This document shows, piece by piece, positions 1 to 11,600 of a DNA stretch of 64,000 nt; the stretch's first letter is position 1; the number at the start of each line of letters is the position of its first letter. The notes beneath the pieces were generated by a model that did no database searches, had not been told where the DNA came from, and saw only the letters and a list, made by a program, of their open reading frames with translations. The stretch comes from Hirudinaria manillensis (Eukaryota > Annelida > Clitellata > Hirudinida > Hirudinidae). The stretch covers positions 8,120,501-8,184,500 of the forward strand of contig CM067528.1 of NCBI GenBank assembly GCA_034509925.1, in the 5' to 3' direction. Made by a program: the position numbers and the translations under genes.

Positions 1-907
1 GAAATGCCGTTATTTTTATCGTGTCTTTACTTATTTTGTTAAGCGGAAATAGGACAGCGTTCTCGTCGATCCCGTATTTTGGCTCCAAGCGGCCGCCCTC
101 GCGGTGGCTCGCGATCTGCTCAGAAAACAGTGTCAGGCGGGGAATTTGACTGGGGCGGTACATCTGTCAAAAAGGTAATTTGTCCTAAGGTGAGCTCAGC
201 GAGGACGGAAACCTAGCGTAGAGCAAAGGGCAAAAGCTCACTTGATTTTGATTTTCAGTACGAATACAGACCGCGAAAGCGTGGCTTATCGATCCTTTTG
301 ATTTTTTACCAGTTTTAAGCAAGAGATGTCATAAAAGTTACCACAGGCAGCCAAGCGAGGCTGCTTTTGGATCCTTCAATGTTGGCTCGTCCTATCATTG
401 TGAAGCAGAATTCACCAAGCGTTGGATTGTTCACCCACTAATAGGGAACATGAGCTGGGTTTAGACCGTCGTGAGACGGGTTAGTTTTACCCTACTAATG
501 ACCTGGTCATGGTAATCCTGATCAGTACGAGAGGAACCGCAGGTTCGGACATTTGGTTCATGTGCTTGGCTGATAAGCCAGTGGTGCGAGGCAACCATCC
601 GAAAGGGTTATGACTGACGCCTCTAAGTCAGAATCCTGTCCAGAAGAGAGCGACAATACGTTCGTATCTCCTATGTCGAGAGGCAACGATATCCGCCGGA
701 CAACCAATTTCGGTAAAGCCACAGCAGTTTGGCTTTCATCGGACGCGTACAAGTGCCTCCGTAGGCCGGATAGATACCAATCAGTAGCGACGTGGGATTG
801 CCAAATCATTCCTAGACGAGCTAGTTCAGAGTCGGGGTGTCGTACTCAGTAGAGCAGTATCGTTCTGCGATCTGTTGAAACTAAGCCTCTTGACTCGATG
901 ATTTGTT
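1..907 (+). rRNA. 28S rRNA 3' segment, probably a pseudogene
   Basis: The sequence matches eukaryotic large-subunit rRNA domains V and VI. It has the segment around gactggggcggtacatctgt, the block ttcaccaagcgttggattgt, the intact sarcin-ricin loop agtacgagaggaac near 518, and a 3' end close to gactcgatgatttgt near 905. The copy is cut by the left window edge. Around 340-370 it reads ccacaggcagccaagcgagg. Eukaryotic 28S normally has about 17 further bases after ccacagg, including the invariant gataactggc, and about 8 more after ccaagcg. Those bases form part of the peptidyl transferase centre, so this copy should not make working ribosomes. It is either a dispersed rDNA pseudogene or an assembly artefact. 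A T-run at about 928-937 follows and could be a spacer or terminator tract. Confidence 0.9.
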
Positions 908-1113
908 CGCTTTAGAAGAACGTTTCTTTTTTTTTTCTTAAACCATGCCTATGCGGTTGGTGCAATCCTGAGCTTCATGCCGACAGGCTGAGGAATATTG
1001 CTCAACAATGCCGACCGGTTTGTGATAAATATTTTAAGGTAAATACAAACTTGAAAAGAATCCCCCTGCCTCGGGAGATATTTGAAAGTCGAATTAATCG
1101 TTTATTTAGTCTT
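908..1113. other. Spacer after 28S, no gene seen
   Basis: About 200 bases downstream of the 28S 3' end, with a run of T at about 928-937 and no coding signal. It would be external or intergenic spacer if the copy came from a real rDNA unit. Confidence 0.5.
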
Positions 1114-1515
1114 TTAATTTTCCAATAAATCCATCAAATAAATGCAATCGTAAAATAATCGATTAAATAAATAGCTAAATAAACGAACAAAACCGACGAT
1201 CGGATACAAGTACCTGTCGAAGCCGACGACGACTAAGCCCGCAGACTGAAGCCCATGGACGACGTCCGACACGACGTAGCTGGAGCCTTCCACGAGAAGA
1301 ACCCGACGAAGAACCGGACTAGACGAAGGAACGCCGACAACGGCCAAGCCCCCAAAGAGGAAGACCACGGCCGACGCCATACGACCTACCCAGCCCTTTA
1401 TCGAACTCAGGCCCGCTTCTAACTCCAGCCCAACAGGCTCAGCCCTTAGAGCCAATCCTTTTACCAAAGTTATGCGGATCCTGCTGAAATTGTGCTCCAA
1501 TCGGTAAAACCGCAC
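1114..1515 (-). mobile_element. Possible RLE-retrotransposon endonuclease scrap in GC-rich spacer
   Basis: A GC-rich island in an AT-rich window. Read on the minus strand it encodes EGSSYVVSDV near 1270-1300. The same stretch of the RLE element at 56 kb encodes KGSTYVVCDVAV, the restriction-like endonuclease core. At base level tggaaggctccagctacgtc aligns with tggaaaggctccacatacgt, with a one-base gap just upstream that would break the frame. The resemblance covers only about 35 bases, so chance similarity in GC-rich spacer is possible. Confidence 0.3.
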
Positions 1516-2370
1516 AATTTCCCCCTCCTATGTTTAATTACCAATCACATTAAATGAAGCTCATGGAAAATCTTCAGGATTGTATGGTTTAGATCTAGGC
1601 GCGGATTGCTCCTCGCATGGACAATTGTATGTTGTTCTAGAGTCGGCAAATCTGACAATGTCTATATTTGTACAGAGACAGGAACAACTAAAAATATCGT
1701 TTACCCACAAGCATTGTGAAATTGTAAAAATGAACATATTAGAAAATGTGTGCTAAATTTCAACGCGTGGATGGCACCGCTAATATTAAATATAATAGAA
1801 AAATACTCACTACTCCAAGATATATTGCCATCGAAGCAAACACTTTCTTTTTCATTTTCAAACTAATAAATTACAAAACGCCCGGCTGGATTCTACCATT
1901 TATTATGCACCACTTGTGTATTGAGGCCACTCCAATAGCGAATCGACAGAGCTTGCAAAATCGGGCGATAAAAAGGTAACTAAACAAAGGAATTAGAAAG
2001 GAATACCAATTGAAAGCAGTAATATTTTGCAGCAAAAATATTAAATACACAGTCTAAAAAATAATTATTATCCAACCTACAAAAAAAAAAATACTCCCAC
2101 AACACACCAGTAAAATTTCTTTTACCTACAACCGCAAACCCCGCCCGCGCTATCAGCGATATTCAAAAGATGCATTGCTTTTCGGAGTCCGGATGAGATC
2201 ACAACAAACTTTAAACTGTAACATGAACTTTATTAACAGAATAATGAAATCGAAAGAATTTGTTCTATAATGTCATCGCATTAAATATCAAGAGACGCTA
2301 ACAGGTTAAAGGCATACAAATTTTGTTCGAGTTGGTATCGCACAATGGCGAACGTAGTGAAGTTCTTTAC
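1516..2370. other. Intergenic, no gene supported
   Basis: AT-rich sequence between the 28S/spacer block and the 3' end of the HFM1 gene. It holds only short open frames with no recognisable product. Confidence 0.5.
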
Positions 2371-2376
2371 TTTATT
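2371..2376 (-). terminator. Poly(A) signal AATAAA for HFM1
   Basis: AATAAA on the minus strand, about 105 bases past the HFM1 stop codon at 2481. A second copy lies at 2229-2234. Confidence 0.5.
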
Positions 2377-2480
2377 ATTGTTCGTTTCACTGGATTTTCT
2401 CTGTCTTGAGAATTGAATTCTATTGAGCAACAACAAGCCAGGTCGTTACAAACGTCTAACCAAAAGTCGAGATGTATTGA

Positions 2481-5400
2481 TCAATGACAAATCCTCTTTG
2501 AAAGGGTTGGGCAGAAATGTTGACTCTCAGTTCGACTGATAGATGTGTCGCATTTAGAAGCTTCTTGCGATGTAGGATAATGCTCGTCAGCATCGACAAT
2601 TCCATTTTCACAGGCAGAAATCGATGGTTTTGAGCTATTCCTTTCCAAATTATTAGAGCTAAATTGGTTGTCATCAAAACTTTTTGAAAGATTACCGGAA
2701 GGGTACGGCACGAGGGGACAAGTACGTTTATTATTTAAGGCGTTGGCAGTAATCACATCTCTTTGTCTCTCGAAGCTGAAATCTGATAGGTTCGATGTAG
2801 CCGATTTTAGCCTCTTCAAAGATGAAGAGCAGGAGGTATTTTCGTGCTGCCTTTTCAACTTCTCAAAACATCTCTCGTACTCGTTCTTAGGTGTATCCCT
2901 TTCATCTCTTTGTCTTCGGTTAGTTGGTAATTTTGACATTAATTTGCCCAAAGTAGTTGTAACTTTATCGGCTGGTGATGGATTCTTCATGAATATTGGC
3001 ATATAAGTGATGGAAATATCTAGACCAACCCACTCCTGACTAATAAGATGGGCAACAATATTGCCCTCAAACTTCTCGATTGCAAATCTGTTAATCCATG
3101 TATGGTTATCTTGCTGCAACAACACAGAATCTCTTATTTTCACTTTACAGATAATTTTGTTGCAGCTCGTACCAACCAGCAAAATGCAAGTATGTGCCAA
3201 GCTACAGGTAGGGTTAGACAAAATCTCGGTCGCGTTGATCAAACGAACACTTACGAGCATTTCAATTTCTCGGCTTGTGGCACTTCGATTTGTTTGGAAA
3301 AGATGGAGGTCATACTTTGGCAACATTTTAGCCATATTGTGAATAATGTTGCCAAATGGTGGATGCCTATTTACCATGACTTCCAAATTACGTGGATTTG
3401 TCTTGAGCAGACGATCAAATGACGTAACTTTATTGTTGACTAAAGCATTAGCCATAACGAGACCGATTCCGGTAAATTGCCTCGCAACAAATTTCGAGTC
3501 TTCCCACAGTCTTGATTTAAGACATTTTAACAAAAGAAGAGAATTATAAAGAAGTGTGAAGTGAGGCTTGTTCCAATGTAAGTCAAAAAGACAACTGGCA
3601 ATTCTTGGGGCGATTCTGAAAATTTTGTTTGTATCTTGTTGCAGCGTGAAATCCTGCAATGGTAGACAGCCAAGATGTGCCTGGATGAGACAATTTATTT
3701 TTGAATGAACATTCCTTATTTTATCCTTCATAGGAAATCTTATTGTGGTCTTTTTCTTGTGTTTGTTCAGTTCATTAAGAACCCTTTTTTCACTCACTCT
3801 TAGTGCCAAATCCTTGAACTCCTCGCAAGAACAAAAAATCTTCAACAAATCTTCCAAAGTTTCTTCCCCTGTCAAATTAGAGAAGTTCTTGATTGTTCCA
3901 AACATTACGCAATATTTTGACATCAATCGACCAGCCTCAGTTGATCTGAGAATCAATGAATTTTCATCCATTCTTATTAGATCAAAGCATGCCAACTTTC
4001 TTAGACTGGAAAGACAAATTTCGTGCAGCTTCTTGATGGCATCGCTGGTATCGTTAGATTCTATTCCGTAATGTCTGGGATTTTTGTGAATACGGACAAA
4101 GAGATAAGAGGCCTCAATCCATCGCAAAGCAATTGGGACGTCTGTAATAGTTTCCAAAACTATTTCCGCATTAAGATGTTCGATGAGATGGTGATGGAGA
4201 CTGCTTTCTACTAATTGGTTTCCGTTTAAGAGCAATTCGTACCTTTGCTTCGTTTCATTTTGTGTCATTATGACGGCAGTGGCCGAGCTGTCAAATTGAG
4301 GTCTCCCGGCTCTTCCAATCATCTGTAATATCTAGAAGGAAATTTTAAAGAAAACTATAAAATTATAATTAATAGAATCGACGAATAGTCGAATGTTTAG
4401 AAATTCAGGAGAAAAGGCGTTCATTGCCATGTTTGTAACATGGTTATGCATTATTGGCACCAGCATTGGAAATAGATGAATAAAATACACTCGGATACTC
4501 GGGAGTTTCAATGCATCTCTATGAATACGGATACTAGATTTAAATGATTTTACCATTTGTGTTATATAACAGATCTATGAAAATGTTTACAAAAAACATA
4601 GGTTTCAATGTCTATTTTTACCTGATTCTCAGAATATTCCACATATTCTCCCAAAACATAATGCTGAGTCGACTTGATGATTACAAGGTGGGCAGGCAGA
4701 TTTATGCCCAAAGCAAGGGTAGTGGTAGACAAAAGGACGGCCAACCTTCCTGATAAAAAAAGGTTTTCAACCAGTTTCCTATCATTCACATCCATTCCTG
4801 CATGGTGGTATGCAATCCCTTTGGCCACCAATTCGGCCAACTTTGAATCATGAAACTGGTGAGATGATTTTCTTAACCAATGGAGACGGTCCTGGCGATA
4901 AAAGAACTTCATCTCTTTTGAAAGAACTTGCGCAGCCTGTGCAGTGCCCTTCCTAGTTGAGCAGAAGACTATAGAAGGTTTCATCTCTGAATACAACTCC
5001 AAGACGTGCGGCAATTTGTAGTTGAGCATAAGATCGAACTTGAAGACAGTAAAAGGGCTAGGTTTTGAATAGCCAAGAACGACTTTTTTCAATGGAACGG
5101 GCCTTTGATTTTCATCAATTTGATGAAAAGCCGCAGGCAATTTTCTTTTTCCGAGCCAATTGGCAAGATCCTCAATATTTGGAATTGTGGCCGAAACAGC
5201 CACAAATCTAATTATTTCTTCTCCTTCAGTGTTACTTTCATTTCCCTCTGTGAACGTCTTGAACTCCTTGACAGTTTTCATTCTGTTTACGACGGCCTCG
5301 AGTGTTGCGCCCCTGCTGCCATCACTGATGGTATGAACCTCATCGATCAAAAACAATTTTATCTGTTTCATTAGTGACCTGTTGTGCTTCCATCTACGAG

Positions 5401-6499
5401 TCATGAAGTCCCATTTCTCTGGAGTCGTCAAAATTAGTTGGGCATTTATCAGCTCAAAATAATCGTCTAAGTTGCTATCTCCGGTTAACTCACAACAAGT
5501 CAAACCATAACACGAAAATTTATCTTTCCAAACATCAAACTTTTCACTTACCAGGGCTTTTGTGGGAGCCATATAAATTACTTTGAAATCTAAGATCTCT
5601 TTGATTTCTTTAAGGAGTATCAATCTCAGAATAGCTAATTCGAATACAACAGTCTTTCCTGATCCTGTCGGGGCTCCAATAATCAGAGACTTATCCGTAT
5701 AAGATGCCTCATCGAAGGCTTTTGTTTGAATAATGTTAAAATAAGAAAAGGAAAACAATGACCTGAATTTTTGTGGAATCTCAGTAACTGGTCGAAGACC
5801 TAAATGGCAAGTCTTCCGAGTCAAATCGGGAACATGTTCGTTATTTTCCGTGAGTTCGTTTGACGAAAACATGCTTGCGGAAGATCTCATTACGTTACCA
5901 TCATTAGTAGAAATGTTTCTGCAGAACTTTAGTATGGGTGAGTTTAGTTTGTCGGAAAAATCTGAAAGTAGGACAGCGAGTCCATATCGGTTCTTACGAA
6001 TCGCGAAATCTTCAAAATAACTGAAATTTGAATTCTCCATAAAAGTGAAATCATTTTCACCAATCATTTTGTCTTTATTGTTGTGGTGTGTATCACTTCC
6101 GGCCTTTACGTTCGAATTCAAAGTCCCATTTTCAAAAGAACCACTTTCACGAAATTGTTTTGAGCACGTGGCCACTTTACAATGTTCATTATAAGATGCA
6201 GATGAAAAGCCACAAGACATTTGCTTGCTCAATTTAGTAACTACGGAAAAATTATGCGTGTAAGTAAAAGGCCTGTCAGAAAAAAGCTGAGATAACATAA
6301 GTTCACGTTTGCTTTTCTTCGTTTTGGAGGAAGAGTTATGTTTGACTGCACAGAGCTTTTTATCTTCATCGACACAGGACCATTCATGCAACAAAATGTT
6401 CCTGATTTCAAATCTTTCGTCGCATTTCAGAAAGCTGTCACTTCTGCGGCACCTATCATCGTTAGAAAATTCGTCGTGTGCGCTGGCAGAGAGTTTCAT
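2481..6499 (-). CDS. HFM1: HFM1/MER3 meiotic DNA helicase
   Basis: A superfamily 2 Ski2-like 3'-5' helicase which in other eukaryotes promotes meiotic crossovers by extending D-loops. There are two exons, 6499-4622 and 4331-2481, separated by a 290-bp GT-AG intron. The junction restores ...YSENQ-ILQMIGRAGRPQFD, as expected for motif VI of the family. Motifs in a product of about 1242 residues: Walker A GAPTGSGKT (275-283), DEVH (386-389), SAT (about 436), VFCSTRKG, TTTLALGINLPAH, QMIGRAGRPQ (about 630). A Sec63-like region follows, with a helix-hairpin-helix (FTGIGLVMANALV...NRHPPFG). I chose M at 6499 because the 60 residues further upstream are cysteine/arginine rich and unlike the family; the open frame does extend to 6679. 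The tail after the Sec63 region is low-complexity. Having only one intron is unusual next to the many-exon neighbours. Confidence 0.95.
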
Positions 6500-6971
6500 G
6501 CTAATTAGCAAGTTCCGAGACCAGCGGTGACAAATTGCGATGCAATAACATAGAAATCGCCCAAATACCTTCGCGACGCAACACAACAATGGCCAGGAGC
6601 TTCTTAAAATTCCGGATAATAAACGCGGGAGCAACGCCGCCGCACAGCAGATTCGGTCACCAGACGATGAATTTCGCAAAGATAAAAAATAGTATGTAGA
6701 TTATTTAATTAATTATTTTTTTGATAAATACTCAAATTTTTATATTTGGTCGAGCGTCCTCCTCTTAGACATACATTTTTGCACAAATAAAATAAATATT
6801 AGCATTGAACGTAGAATCAAAGTCAGAAATTTTCAGTAATCACAATAAATATTACATTGTAAATCTTGTTTAATGTCTTTTAAAGCTTAAATGACGTTTA
6901 ATCTGTTTGTTATCACTTTTAGTTGATTCACTTAACGGAATTCTTTTAAAGGCTTGCTATTTTTCGTAGAT
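6500..6971. promoter_or_regulatory. Shared 5' region between HFM1 and the WSC/EGF gene
   Basis: The proposed start codons of HFM1 (minus, 6499) and the WSC/EGF gene (plus, 6972) face away from each other across 472 bases. The HFM1-proximal 150 bases are relatively GC-rich and the rest is AT-rich. A bidirectional promoter is inferred from layout only; I saw no specific factor site. Confidence 0.4.
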
Positions 6972-8634
6972 ATGCCAGTCTTCAAGTTATTGTTATTAGC
7001 AGAAGGTAAATATTACAAATAATATATTCAAAGCCCAGTTTTGATCCAACACGACCATAAAATTAGTCCACATTTCGTTGTAGCGGTAGCAGCTATTAAC
7101 GTTATTGTAAAGGAAATAACGACAGTAAGGATTTGTGGAATAATAGCCTCTCCCTATGTCATGGATGGCAATCAATTTCAATTGGCCAATGAAATTACAA
7201 GTCATTGCACGCAGCCGCATATTGAAGTTGTATTGGGTGCTTCAATCTTCATACATTACACAGATATTTATGGAGGAGAGTTTCAATCTAATGGTTGATT
7301 AAAATTAATAATGTGTTAGACCTTGCATTTCTGGAATGTTACATACTTGCTCAATTACAAATTGTACAGCAACACCATGGCTTTAACCGGACATGCCCAG
7401 TTAAGATAAGCTAGAAAGGATTCGGATAAAAGTATCAATAACAAGCAGAAAAAATATGGTCTTTTTGGTTTATTTGAGCTTCTGATGTTTAAGGACAACT
7501 ATAAATTGTCTACTTACATCTGCAACAGCCTTTTACCAGTGCTTCCCTCCAAAATATGTGATACTGGTGGGGCATTTAAAAGTTTCAACTTTATTGTGCC
7601 AAGTACCTTTCATTTAAAAAAGGCCCTCTGTAAAAGAGGTCCATAAAAGTTAAACCCCCTTTCCATAGCACACAAGTTACTTTTAGCTTGACCCCTCATG
7701 AGGAAATGCACATTCTTTCCATCAAGCCAATAAATTGCTTTGTGACTTCAACTGCTAGGGTTAGTGTTGGCAATATAAATTTTCATCAACCTCTGCTGAA
7801 TCTCAAATTTCTCTTGCTGAAATCATTTGTTAGAAACACTTCCCTTTCTTTGGTCGTGTCACGAATTCCGCTTATTGTACTGCTTGGTAGCGAGGTGAAT
7901 CTCAATTTCTGATTATATTCTTTTCTCATAGCAAATTTGCACTTTTCTAAAACTGCTGGCTCTGTAGTAAAGGCTATTTTATAAGATGTTATTAGGAATG
8001 CGACCAAATACAATGAACGCTTTCAGGAGTCATTTGCGGGTAACACTCTTGCTATCAAATACTTGCAGTATTTTTTCCTTTCATCATTCCTTTACGGCCT
8101 TTCTTTACATAGTAACACAGAGAAAGTACACAAAATTTATTTGCTAGGGTGTTACTTGTCTCTTGCCTCGCATACACAAAGTGACATCTCCATAACTAAA
8201 ATGAAAAAGAAATTAATTCATCCAAGACATGTAACTTAAGTAAATTTATGCTCAGTTAAATATGATCGAGTTTGTGTATAGTTCAGGCCTAAAATAATAT
8301 GCAGAAAGTTTTAAGCTATCAGTAAATAGTTACCAAATTTTAACAGGTTATTTGAAATTTTCAGGGGACTTCAACACCCTTCTTGAAACTAAGTGACATA
8401 CCAGAGGTTGAGAATCCCTGACCTACTATATCTTCTCTTTTTCATGCCTTGTGAATTTCTTTGAGATTAATATAATCCACTATTGTATTTGAAGTCAATG
8501 TCCATTAGTGTGACGAAAAAGTTCTAGTTTTCACTTTAAGAAAATCAAACTGATTAAAAAAATCAAAATCTTTTAAAACAATTTTATTCTTTGAAGTGTG
8601 ATCCCAGGTTCTTTGGTCTAAAGATATAAGATGT

Positions 8635-8669
<35 letters not shown>

Positions 8670-11600
8670 TTTCTCAACAAATTGAAGGGTCATCCAATGA
8701 CCACTAACACAAATTTGAATAAGTACAGCAAATTGAGCGTAAATAAAGTGCAGAAGCAAGCTTAAATTGATAGGTATTTGTTGAAGTCAGTAGTCGAGAT
8801 GCAGGATTTAAATCGGGATAAAGTTGAGGAGTTTATTATATCAAGGGGTAAGGAGTTCCAGGGCTTGATGATCCTGTTGGTGAAAAAGTTCTGCCTGTGA
8901 CTGGTGAGACACTTCTCTTGGCGTAGACGAAGGGGATGACCACGGGTTCTGGAAGTTAGAAATGTAGGGAACTCTGGAATCTTGCATATAGTATGGCCGT
9001 GGATTATTTTGTAGCATAGGCATAAGTCACAGATGAGGCGACGATGTTCGAGTGTTTTGAGTCCGAGTTGTTTTAGTCTGTTGGGGTAGGGCAGAGCTCT
9101 GAGACCAGGAATCATTCTTGTGAAATATTTTTGCACCTTTTCTATTTTAGTTTTAAGCTGTTTGGTGTGTGGGTTCCATATTGGGGAGCAGTATTCGAGA
9201 ATCGGCCGGACGAAGGAGCAGTATGCTTTGGTTAAAATGTTTTTGTTCCTGGTGCGAAAGCATTTGGAAATCAAATGTAACCTCACAAATGCTTTGTGGA
9301 CAATATTGCTGATGTGTGCCTTGTAAGTAAGTTTGTCGTCGATGAGGACTCCGAGATCCCGGGTAGTTTCTAATAGAGGTACTGTTTGTGATGCAATTGT
9401 ATAATGTCTAGGTGGAGTCCTGGTACGAGCTGACCTGACAGAGATTTGGATGCATTTCTCCGGAGCAAGCTGTAGTTGCCACCTGTTGCTCCATGACACC
9501 AACTTATTAATAGCAGACTGCAGGGAGGAACTTTGAGTGAGTGGTGATGCTGAGTACAGTTTGATATCGTCAGCAAATAGTTTTGATTTGACGTAGTTAT
9601 CGTTAAGCGTATCGGTAACATCGTTAATGTATATAAGGAAAAGTGTAGGTCCAAGCACACTCCCCTGAGGCACGCCACTAATCACGTCCATTTCATTGGA
9701 AAGGTGGCCATTAATTTTTACTGCCTGGGTTCGGTTGGATAAGAAAGCTTCAAGCCATAAAAGTAGATTGCCTGAGATGCCATAGGCCTGAAGTTTAGAT
9801 AGTAGCTTTAGGTGAGACACCGAGTCGAAGGCTTTTCTAAAGTCAAAGTATATTATGTCTGTTCCCTGGTTCATTGATGTTTCTCTGAGCTTATATCAAT
9901 CAGGGCTCTTGCTGGCACTTTTTCCAAAAGTATCTGCATATGAGTTTATTCAATTCAACAATTAACTAAAATTCTTGACAACTAATTTTAGTTATACAAT
10001 TCCAATGCAATAAATACAGTTTATATGATTTTTTAAATAATAGAGAAGAAGAAAGGGACAACAATGCAATTCTTAATACATAAAGACACTGAAGAAGGTA
10101 GTCTAGGGCCGTAATATTGATTCAAAAATAATGCAAGGGTAGATTTAGTAAAATAAGGACTACATTCATGAGTATTACATAGAAAATTGGTAGGATTATT
10201 AGAGTTGTTACTTGATATAAAAAAATATTGTAGGAAGAGAGTTTTAATCAAAATAAAATATTTTGAGATACATATTGTTAATGATAGTGGAGCTTATTGC
10301 AAAATTGCTCACACCTAGTTGCCAGTTTTAATCAAATGTAAAATAGGCATCATTGCTTTAAGCACATATGAAATATTCCAGTTTTTTCAGAAGCTATGTG
10401 AATACAGTCAAATCTTGTTACAATGCCACCATGCTACTATGTCACTCTCGCTATTATGCCACTTTTGCTCAGTCCCAACAAAATTTGATACAAAATAAAT
10501 TTACTATGCCACCCCCAACTCTTGCTGCTAAGCCACCAAATGGTGGCTAACTCATGAAGTTAAGGACATATTCCCAGTCGTGGAAGTAATTAAGAGACAT
10601 CACCTTATATTTTTAAGACTTGATCAGGTTAATACTTTCCCAAGACTTGTTGGTGAGAGATGATTAAGGATGGTTACGGAACATTCCATGGAATTTGATT
10701 GGTTGAATGGGCAAAACTGACTGGGAATAAATAGGAATGAGGATGTTGAGGGTTTTATATGAGAATTGTGAGTTGGAATGAAGATTGGTGTGAGTCGAAG
10801 TTAAGAGAACCACTGTGAAGGAAATTCTCAGCGAGAAGAATACAATGGAGGCTGCATTCAAAGCTGGAGTTCCATCGAAGTGCATGAAGCTGACACAGGC
10901 TCACGCCCAAAGCTCAATGAGGGAACACTCATGTGGCTGAAGCAAGCAAGAGGACAGAATCAGTCTGTCAGCAGCGACCCCTTCAAGGAGAAGGCGATAG
11001 AACTGGCTGAGCTGATGCATATCCAGGACCTCGAAGCGAGTGACTGTCGGTTGGACAATTTCAAGAAGCAAGACAGTGCTGGGTGAAGCTGGAGCGATGG
11101 ATTTGCAAGTCTGGTATAATGCAAGAATGCAATAGGCTTGACAACAAGGTGCACTGAAAGAACATCAGCCAACGATTCTTGAGAGCTTTAGACTGAGCTG
11201 ATGGGTAACATGATAAAATACAGCCATTTTTTTTTACACTAAAGCCCTTTTTATTTGGTAAAATAAGGGCGCTTTTTACAAACCCTGGTTAATATGACAC
11301 TCTTGATATTATGCCACTTTTGATCGTTCCCAATGGGTGGCATAGTAATGAGATTTGACCATATATCATATGTATTTCTTATTGAGTGGCAATAATCAAA
11401 GGGACGATAAAGATGGGCGGAAATTACATTGTAAGCCTTCCCATCGAGAAGCCACATAGTTATTGCATATATCAGAAACTAAAGTACCCAGATTTTCAGG
11501 CTATGAGAGCAAATTGCTTGGCAATAGTCAAAACCGGATCATTTTCCATCCAATTTGAAACCAAGCCATTTTATGTTGCCGAAATTGAAGCTCACAGTCT

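Noticed and set aside
610..852. Open frames on both strands within the 28S segment
   Set aside because: They lie in rRNA sequence; no protein is expected.
2668..4214. Several plus-strand open frames up to 124 codons
   Set aside because: Antisense shadows of the HFM1 exon, which has clear helicase and HhH motifs.
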